A stretch of DNA of 64,000 bases. Source: Medicago truncatula. Its lineage: Eukaryota; Streptophyta; Magnoliopsida; Fabales; Fabaceae. Shown here piece after piece: positions 57,135 through 64,000 of the stretch. A program made the translations under genes and the position numbers. Numbering within the stretch: position 1 is the first letter of the stretch; each line of letters opens with the position of its first letter. Location: assembly GCF_003473485.1 (NCBI RefSeq), contig NC_053044.1, forward strand, positions 53,794,091 through 53,858,090. The letters run 5' to 3'. The notes below the pieces were generated by a model that saw nothing but the letters and a program-made list of their open reading frames with translations, ran no database searches and was not told the origin of the DNA.

Positions 57135-57505
57135 AAGGACCTGTTTGAAATGCTTCTCAAATACTGTTTTTTTGTTTTATAAAATTGAAAATTTTAAAAA
57201 CTTGTTTGATGAACGTCTTTCAAAATTTGATTATTTTAAAACTGTAATTTGTTTGTTTTAAAAACTGAAATATGGAAACTGCCGAAAGGTGTTTTGGTTT
57301 TCAAGTTTTCTCTCAATTGAAGAAAAACACGGAAAACTTTCATTAATGGCATTTTAGTAAATATTTAAAAAAAATTAAAATACTGAAAACTGATTTAAAA
57401 ATAGGATAATCAAACATGTCTTTATTCTTAAATAGTGTTTTGTAAAAGTGATTTATAAAATAAAATTTAAAAACTAAAAAGCAAAAGTCAATCAAACAGG
57501 CCCTA
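57135..57505. mobile_element. MITE inserted in the LINE remnant
   Basis: The left end AAGGACCTGTTTGAAATGCT and the right end in reverse TAGGGCCTGTTTGATTGACT form imperfect inverted repeats of the AGGGCCTGTTTG type. It separates the zf-RVT block of the LINE from the RNase H linker block. The target duplication is not clear. Confidence 0.65.
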
Positions 57506-57654
57506 ACTCTTTCGGGCCAACCGCCAAACTTTTCTCCAATCACCGTGTTCGACTAGATTATCAAATCCACACAGCAACTGGTATGTTGTTGATACCTTAT
57601 ATTCCCCTTTTCTTGATCCCAACCAAATACATGCATGCTATCAGTCTCATTGCT

Positions 57655-59709
57655 CAAAAATCAGGCAAGTTTAGATCTAACGGCGTAAGAGTTGAATTAA
57701 TCACAAAAGTCTATAATCTTTATAACAAAGTGTTAAATTGCTGGTAGTCATTGAATGAATTGAACTCAAAGCTAACCAGAAATATGGATCGTTGGAGATG
57801 AGTTTTGACGAATAAAGGTGCGTTCACAGTCGTGTCTTCAACCTGGTCATTCAAATTCTTATCCTTATGCTTAAAAGCTTTATCACTTGCTATGGGAACA
57901 TGATTTACTATTACATTTAATTGATGGAGGTTATTGGGTGATAGATCGATGAGCATTAGAACAACCAGCTCCATCAGCATCACTAACTAAAGTAGCATTG
58001 CCTTGAATTGTTTTGGAGCTTGAGAGAGAACCCACGCTCCAACAAATCATGAGCTCACTCTCGAACAGACCAAATACAGCGAAGGTTCTTTTTCAGATGA
58101 CAACGAAAACTTGTGGAAATTTTCCCACACAGAAATCATGACCTATTGATCAAGACACTTCCATAAAGGAGAGAGCTTGATTAAAGGCAGGCCATAAAGA
58201 TGGTTTATACAACCTTATAATTCACTTGACATTCTTCTTAAGAATTTTTAATAGCAATCTCAACCCCCTTCGTGCACAGGCGCACGAGTTGATTGCTGAA
58301 AATATGACATGAGCTATTTTGTCACTCAAGAGTATGAGTAACCATCAAAGGATCAAAGGAGGTTAAGAATGAGACACTAATGTATATAACAAAACTCCAT
58401 GGTGAAATAGTGGCAGCCATGTAGACGATGCAAACTCAAAAATCTAAGACCCCTCAATCACAGTAGCAAATAAAAAATCCAATAACTAATCAAACGATAT
58501 TCCTGCAAGAATCATAATCTAATCCAGAAGGCAAAAACCAAAGAGGATCGGTCGCAACTAGATGTTATGCTTGAACATGCATGGTATATCATTTTTTTAA
58601 GTAAACTTTGAAATAGTCAAATCCAAAATAACTAAACAAGAGGAATGCTTTTAAATAAGCCACCAACAGGCTATAGAATGTAAATATGTAATAAGGTACG
58701 TTGCGGCCTTCAAAAAAGGTTCCCCAATAGTTGCATAAAAATACTAAGCCTGTTGGCCCAAATTTCTAAGAAATGTTTTGCCTCAAAACAAAATATAGAT
58801 GTAGACATTGTACATATAAGTCAGAACAGAAAGAAACTGCTCAAAAGTATGTGGCAGGTATATAAATTACTACAGCAGGGACCAAATCCGCCATCTCCAT
58901 ACAAATAATACCTACCAAAAAAATATGATCTAATAAGGTAAGATTTCAGAAAAGTCATGTATTGCAATTGATACGAATACCACACTACTTAAACCATCAC
59001 ATCTAATTTATTCACATTGCCGACTGCATATCATTATGATTACATTTACAGTGTTGTCAATTGCAGATCGTAGAAAATAGCGGTTTGTTCAAACTATACT
59101 ACAATGCTATAGCCGCTATTTGACAACATTTTGTACTAAACGTACCGCAGAATAATAACGGTTTGTTAAAATTCCGCTATGCTACAGTGCTATAGCACTG
59201 CTGTAGCTGCTATTTGACAACAGTACATGATTATAAACTTTGTGAAAGAGAAGGATTGCACAAGAAAAACTAGGAATTTATTTACGGGCCAAGAGAGGAT
59301 GTATCTTGCAGTCAAAACCTTTAATTCAATGTCTATCATACATTTTCAGAACTGGCATCCCAGACCATGAAAATGGTCAAAAATTTAAAATATATACAAA
59401 CCAATTTTGTAATTTACATTCTATATGGTTGGAATTTCAAATTTAACATTGCTTATCAGCACACGCAGAACAGTGCATTAATATAATCCCTCAACAGTAT
59501 ATAAGTGAGAAGGTCTTATAAAGCGACACAATTTATTGAATGAAATGTTTAACTTATGAATTATGATACAAATGACTTTCTTCAATAAGACTATGAAACT
59601 ATAAATAAATTGAATAGATATCGAGTTAGCCTGCCCTCAGCTTCAGACATGAAGCTCTGCATCAAGGCACATAAATAAGAAACAACAAATCAAAAAGAAA
59701 ATAAAAATA
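57655..59709 (+). mobile_element. 2055-base insertion with A-rich end, unidentified
   Basis: It interrupts the LINE remnant and is flanked by CATTGCT (57648-57654) and CATTACT (59710-59716), one mismatch in seven. The plus-strand right end is A-rich (AAATCAAAAAGAAAATAAAAATA), the other end has no matching inverted repeat, and no LTRs are seen. This pattern fits retroposition (a LINE, SINE or retrocopy) better than a DNA transposon. No coding sequence inside is recognisable; a minus-strand frame at 57720-57983 has no known motif. Confidence 0.45.
59045..59226. mobile_element. MITE with TTGTCAA ends and GCTATAGC repeats
   Basis: The left end ACAGTGTTGTCAATTGCAG and the right end in reverse TACTGTTGTCAAATAGCAG are inverted repeats. 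The interior repeats CGGTTTGTT, AATTCCGCTATGCTA and GCTATAGCACTGCTGTAGC in both orientations. It is nested in the 2055-base insertion. Confidence 0.6.
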
Positions 59710-59965
59710 CATTACTACCATTCTCCGACGCAGGAGGCATGACAGCAAAAAAATTATGCAGGACATTAATTGGAAGCCAATCAACAAGCAAACCTTCATT
59801 CCATTCCTATCCACTAAATCCGCCACCATACAGTTCTGCAAATTACTTGGAATGTTGACCTGCATGTTGTCAATACACAGTCCCGGTGCTATCCACTTTT
59901 ACAGGCGCGTACCAACTGTCCATTACCGATAGACCACGTCACATATTCTTTTAACTTAGGCCATG

Positions 59966-61763
59966 ACTTAAAAAGAATTCTCACAACCACTAATGTTATA
60001 TAGCCTATAAGGAATTATTCTGAAGTTTAATGCTCAAGTCTCTTATCTAGTCGATGCAGTGCAAATTCGCAACCACTAATCACTCATTTAAAAAACCTAA
60101 TGTTATATATAGCCTATAAGGAATTATTCTGAAGTTTTTTAACCAATACATGGCTATGTCCTTTTGTATAAAAACTTTGATTTGGACCTTCACTAACATA
60201 TGACGCCTACCAAAACCTTCCGTGTATCCAGCCGCCGGTCAAACTAAAGGCCCTTTAATTTGACAGATATCTCTAAAGTCATTCTCGGGATAAATCAATC
60301 TACAATATTATAGCTTATAAAAAGATGGCAATCTCATGCAACTATCAACAAGTAATACAACCATATACCTCGATTCCTCAAGCACTATATTCCGAGGACT
60401 TGCCCTCAGTGACATATGATGCCTAACCAAAACCTTCCGTGTAACCAGCCAGCCAGTCAAACTAAAGGCCCTTTAATTTGACAGATATCTCTAAACTCTA
60501 AAGTCATTGTCGGGATAAATATCAATCTACAATATCATAGCTTATAAAAAATGATAATCTCATGCAAATATCAACAAGTAACACAACTATATACCTCAAC
60601 TCCTCAAGCACTATATATTGTGAGGACTTCCCCTCATGAACACTTCATCAAATAGCAAGGAAAGGAAAATAACGTAGTTAAGTTTACAGTCACTGCTTAA
60701 TGCGGTGCACAGAAACTCTTAGAATCTTGGTTAGAGGAGCCCCAACCTCAAAGGCGAAATCATGTCTGCCTGAGGGCATCTAGGTTGCACTAAAGCATAG
60801 ATAAGCATTTCAAACACCATTACAATCTATTGTCAGGCATACAAATGAATACTTTATCCTCATACCTCCCTCAAAAGTAACTATAGCAGGGCACTGAGGG
60901 ACAAGGTTTATGAAATTCAGTAAGTGTAGTTTTATGGCAGATGTGACACTGTCTTGCTTCATTCCATAAGGATTTCTACATCAAAAAACCTTTAAATCTA
61001 ATGCAGTTCATGGAAAAACTTCAAAAATTTCCGTACTCATACAAGCACTCATAGACTTGTAACAAGCAACAGCCTTCATAATTTCATGCGGGTTTTACTC
61101 ATGTAAACAAAACCTCAAATAGCAAGGGATTGAGCAGATAATTCAGGTATATATATTTCTTAAATTTTGTAGACCTAAAATTCAAAATAAATTATTATAC
61201 CAATAAAAGAATTGAAAATAACGGGAAAAATAAAATAAAGAAGGAAGACCATAAACTCAATTTATCCCTTACTAAAAGAAATTCCGTCCTAAAAATGTAT
61301 CTTACTTGAGTTGCGCTGTACCATTGCCGATATAACTATTATGACCTTGTAACCTCTAACTGGTGATAATTAAGAATTGTCAAGTGATGTTTTCGTTTTT
61401 CTGGTTCATATTTATTCAAGCAGCCAATGAGAAAGTTGTCATAACACACTCAACTATCTATCCCAAAAACAACCACACCTTTTAACTCATGAACTTATTA
61501 TATCCTCTATAAAACTTTGAATACTATTACTACCGTCATAATTTCAAGAGATCAATCCAACATCAAGCTTCCGATAATACATTTGCAGACTCCAATTGCA
61601 ATTAACTTCAATAACTTACTATTCCATCCAATAATCACAATTATAACAGATGTATTCACATTCAACACAGATTTTCCTCAATTATTGCATTAGGTATAGC
61701 CGAAACATTAAATCTTAATCTCAGAAGAAGAAAAAAATGCAAGACAAGAAAATTACCTAAAGC
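59966..61763. other. Spacer between the LINE and sarcosine oxidase copy 2
   Basis: No gene is seen. ATGTTATATAGCCTATAAGG-type phrases with TTATTCTGAAGTTT occur at about 59993 and 60099. The clearest structure is the tandem duplication at 60190-60636. The last few hundred bases should include the 3' UTR of the sarcosine oxidase gene. Confidence 0.4.
60190..60636. repeat. Tandem duplication, 216-base period
   Basis: ACATATGACGCC at 60196 recurs as ACATATGATGCC at 60412. The two units share CCAAAACCTTCCGTGTA, GTCAAACTAAAGGCCCTTTA, GACAGATATCTCTAAA, TCTACAATATYATAGCTTAT and CCTCAAGCACTATAT. The copies differ by scattered substitutions and small indels. Confidence 0.9.
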
Positions 61764-62939
61764 TTAGAAGTCACTTTTGAATCTTCCAATCCTAAAGTGT
61801 TTCAAATCAACCTCATTAGTTCCCCCGTCCACCACAAGCTCGGTCAAAATCTTCCCAATAACAGGAGCCATCTTAAACCCATGACCCGAAAACCCGGCAC
61901 CCAAAACCACATTTTTCTCAAACTCACCACCCAAGAAATCAATGACAAAATCCTCATCCGGAGTCATTGAATACATACAAGCCTGTTTCACAACAGGCTC
62001 GGATGAATCAACCAACCCACAGAATCTCCCTTCAACCCACTCCTTCATCTCATCCATCATCACACCTGCCCCCCACGGTCTCTTATCCGGGTCACACAGG
62101 TTACCACCGTGAACTGCCACCTTAATCAAACCTGGAAACTCAAAACTTGGCGATCCATACAATAAAACCCTACCCAAGCTAGCAAACGTTGGAAAATCAC
62201 CACCAATTGTAAACTTCCCTTGGTGCCCTTCCTTGATCCTCCAGTAACATAGGTGAGTTTCCAATGGTTGAATCGGAATTTCAACCCCACTTATCTTCTT
62301 TACTAGCTTGTTCACCCAAGCTCCTACTGTCACAACACATTTTTTGCCACGGAATTTTTCACCTTTCGCAGTTAAAATAACAACGCTACCACCATCGTTT
62401 TTTATGTCTACAACTTCAACATTGTCGTTTAACACAGCACCGTGGCTACGCGCCAGTGACTGAAACATCGTTACAGCTTTTGTGGCTTTGATAACACCAC
62501 CGTATTCTGTTGAGAGACCAACCCAATCATCTGGAATGTCGATCCTGCCGGAGAATTTCTCGGCAACTTGTTCACGGCGGAGGAGTTGACAGGGGAGATT
62601 GTTTTGGCGGCAGTTTTCGACGACAGAGAGAATCATTGGATCGTTTGAAGAACCCATGTCAAAGTGATGAGCTTTGTAATAGACATTGAAGCCTGCTTGA
62701 GCTTGAGCTTCTTCCCATAATTGGTAGGATTTCATGACCATTTGGCAGTAATGTTGTTGAGGATAAGCTGCGCGAATTGTGCGGGATTCACCGTGGGAGG
62801 AACCACGGTGGTGAAGAAAATCGAATTGTTCGAGAACCAGGGTTTTGAGGCCTCGTTTGGCAGCGTAGTAGGCGGTGGAGCTTCCCATGACGCCGGCGCC
62901 GACAATAATGACATCATAATCGGAACCTGAAGACTCCAT
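61764..62939 (-). CDS. Sarcosine/pipecolate oxidase-like FAD enzyme, copy 2, PTS1 out of frame
   Basis: This is an intronless gene for 391 residues starting MESSGSDYDVIIVGAGVMG (GxGxxG at residues 14-19). HHRGSSHGESRTIR follows, and C321 in ACMYSMTPDEDF is the expected covalent FAD site. It is close to copy 1 throughout: from HHRGSSHGESRTIR to KHFRIGRF the two rarely differ by more than a few residues in a row. The reaction should be oxidation of sarcosine or pipecolate with H2O2 production. Copy 1 ends RFQMASKI, whereas this frame ends RFKSDF and stops. Shifting the frame by one base at the AAAA run just before gives ...VTSKL and a stop at 61757, i.e. a perfect PTS1. As written, the protein lacks a recognisable peroxisomal signal. 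It may be a real change or a one-base sequence error. Confidence 0.92.
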   Translation of the reverse strand: MESSGSDYDVIIVGAGVMGSSTAYYAAKRGLKTLVLEQFDFLHHRGSSHGESRTIRAAYPQQHYCQMVMKSYQLWEEAQAQAGFNVYYKAHHFDMGSSNDPMILSVVENCRQNNLPCQLLRREQVAEKFSGRIDIPDDWVGLSTEYGGVIKATKAVTMFQSLARSHGAVLNDNVEVVDIKNDGGSVVILTAKGEKFRGKKCVVTVGAWVNKLVKKISGVEIPIQPLETHLCYWRIKEGHQGKFTIGGDFPTFASLGRVLLYGSPSFEFPGLIKVAVHGGNLCDPDKRPWGAGVMMDEMKEWVEGRFCGLVDSSEPVVKQACMYSMTPDEDFVIDFLGGEFEKNVVLGAGFSGHGFKMAPVIGKILTELVVDGGTNEVDLKHFRIGRFKSDF

Positions 62940-63031
62940 CTTTTTTGATTGATTGATTGGTGAATGTGGTGAGTGATCGTTGATTTGATATTGTTAAGAT
63001 GAGAAATTGAGAATGAAGTGATAGAATATAG
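62940..63031 (-). promoter_or_regulatory. Short host promoter/leader of sarcosine oxidase copy 2
   Basis: Only about 90 bases of apparently unique sequence separate the ATG from the transposon-like sequence that begins at about 63032. No TATA box is obvious, so the promoter probably reaches into the element. Confidence 0.35.
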
Positions 63032-63300
63032 GCTTAATTGCACTTTTGGCCCTCTATGTTTTAAGAAGTTGCGATTTTGGCCCCCTAATTAATTAAAATA
63101 TAAAACAGCCTCTATGTATTGGATTTTTGGCAGTTTTGGCCCCCTAGATCAATTTTGACTCGGTCACGTGACACTTCAAAGCCGTCAGGTGTGCATTGTT
63201 TTAATTAAAAATAAATAAAAAAAACACATAAATTAAAATAATTAAATAAATGAAAAAAAACAACAAATAATTAAAAAAAAAAAATGAAGGAAATCATGTT
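63032..63300. mobile_element. Legume repeat of the CTTAATTGCACTTTTGGCCC type
   Basis: It begins AGGCTTAATTGCACTTTTGG, with CAGTTTTGGCCCCCTAGATC and GATTTTGGCCCCCTAATTAA following. Such TTTGGCCCCC repeats form the ends of a family of elements common in legumes. The partner end was not found in the window, so the right boundary is open. It contains GTCACGTGAC (63163-63172), a G-box palindrome. Confidence 0.5.
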
Positions 63301-64000
63301 TCAAAATCTGATAATCCCTCTTCTTCCTCTCATCTCTTTCTAAAACACTGATATTCTCTCTCTCCAAAACCCTTTGTTCCAAAATCTTGAAGCTTTATCA
63401 CCACCATGGATTTGCTCCGATTGAATATCTCTCGTATTCGAATTGTGACCAGAAACACGAGGAAGTAAAATGGCATTCTAATTTTTCAAACACAGGTAAA
63501 CTAGTTGTAACATTCAGGAACAGAGTTGATGAGGAAATATAAATAGAAACTATCATTATACTTTTAATAATGTAAACAGTATGCAATTGTTTCTAAATTT
63601 TTGGGAGATCATCAAATTGATAATACAGAGAGTTCTTATTCATGCATACAAGGTAACATGTAGGAGTTATTGTGTCTCGGATGATGAGTTTTAAAACACT
63701 TTTTAACTGATTCAAGAATATATATATATTCTTACTATTAAAGATTATTCATATATTCTTGCATTATTCATGCTGACACTGATAATATTGCATTTATAAC
63801 TGCAAATTAACAAATAACTGAGCAGTTTATAATAGATATACAGATAGGAAACGACGGAGTAAAGGAGGAAAAAAAAGAATTTATATGATAAATATATCAT
63901 GCTATTGGATTGTTAGGGAACAATGGAGGTGTAATTCTTATTCAAGTTATGTATAAGCAACATGCAACTAATATAGTTGCCTTGTTTTATGTCATTTATA
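63301..64000. other. Right edge of the window
   Basis: Pyrimidine-rich stretches (63310-63375) precede ACCACCATGG at 63409-63418, which looks like a good start context, but the frame closes at once. It may be the interior of the element that begins at 63032. No gene is supported to the end of the window. Confidence 0.35.

Larger units (their letters stand above)
56600..59965 (-). mobile_element. LINE remnant (RT C-terminus, zf-RVT, RNase H lead-in), split by insertions
   Basis: Three minus-strand blocks follow the order of a plant LINE. Block 1 (59965-59717) reads TWSIGNGQLVRA, then IAPGLCIDNMQVNIPSNLQN, then EWNEGLLVDWLPINVLHNFF and AVMPPASENGSN. Block 2 (57647-57505) continues MHVFGWDQEKGN, KVSTTYQLLCGFDNLVEHGD and WRKVWRLA, then PERVRA in a shifted frame; this is the zinc-binding region after the RT. 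Block 3 (56915-56600) gives the linker ENSQIQVGWQPPLAG, then a stop where Trp is usual, then ITINSDSESHGG, the start of the RNase H domain. Blocks 1 and 2 join at the point where a 2055-base insert lies. All frames are broken. Confidence 0.75.

Noticed and set aside
59662..59865. Possible exon reading EWNEGLLVDWLPINVLHNFF
   Set aside because: It fits the C-terminal part of a LINE reverse transcriptase region and continues, across an insertion, into the zinc-binding block at 57.5 kb.
1..64000. CRISPR arrays, operons or prokaryotic-type systems
   Set aside because: Nothing in the window suggests prokaryotic DNA; the tandem repeats seen are transposon or spacer repeats without regular unique spacers.
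1..64000. tRNA genes
   Set aside because: Apart from the SINE at 15.8 kb and a weak box B near 28.1 kb, no sequence with both promoter boxes and a foldable cloverleaf was noticed; a dedicated tRNA scan was not possible here.

Overview
This is a gene-poor, repeat-rich stretch of plant nuclear DNA. AT content is high, genes are spliced with GT-AG introns, and long spacers are full of MITEs, LTR fragments and LINE remains. The repeat types (a 5S-bearing LTR, MITEs ending in stretches such as TTAGTCCCTATAAA, an LTR starting TGTAACGCCC) and the protein sequences point to a legume, most likely a Medicago-like vicioid species. The species is an inference, not something the sequence proves.

Eight host protein-coding loci can be supported. 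From left to right they are: an intronless F-box/kelch gene of the AFR type (+, 2204-3244); a 66-residue zinc-ribbon protein (+, 8601-8801); a two-exon PTRHD1-like gene of the peptidyl-tRNA hydrolase 2 fold (-, 9555-13382) whose 3.3 kb intron is filled with transposons; an OXS3-like gene (-, 19438-20253); a group IId WRKY factor (-, 37947-39532); a RING-H2 E3 ligase-like gene (+, 49958-50599); and two tandem peroxisomal sarcosine/pipecolate oxidase-like genes (-, 51595-52767 and 61764-62939). AFR, OXS3-like, WRKY IId and sarcosine oxidase occur in the same order as the Arabidopsis loci At2g24540 to At2g24580, as I recall them. The backbone therefore looks like an old conserved gene block stretched by transposons. 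A broken fragment of the RING gene lies 4 kb upstream of the intact copy.

The space between genes is a layered transposon record. 0-9 kb: LINE reverse-transcriptase fragment, MITEs, a decayed Ty1-copia gag-pol. 9-16 kb: a 1.19 kb hAT element with an exact 8-bp target duplication, copia RT debris and a TRIM-like inverted structure inside the PTRHD1 intron, then a tRNA-type SINE. 21-27 kb: a second hAT element and a 2.8 kb element with triple-palindrome ends and two convergent ORFs. 28-36 kb: a Harbinger MITE and two copies of one large LTR. The second copy is a clean 2483-bp solo LTR with a GTATG duplication; the first contains a nested Cassandra-like LTR with a 5S rRNA-like core. 39-45 kb: a triplicated spacer segment interrupted by MITEs and a Mutator-type element. 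47.7 kb: a small Mutator element that still carries a piece of MuDR-type transposase. 53-60 kb: a hAT MITE and a LINE split by a 2 kb A-tailed insertion.

The most interesting host features are three. The WRKY protein has WRKYGSK in place of WRKYGQK and three tandem copies of a motif normally present once. In the second sarcosine oxidase gene a one-base frame shift hides a C-terminal SKL peroxisomal signal. The 23.7-26.5 kb transposon has unusual ends and an unrecognised protein.
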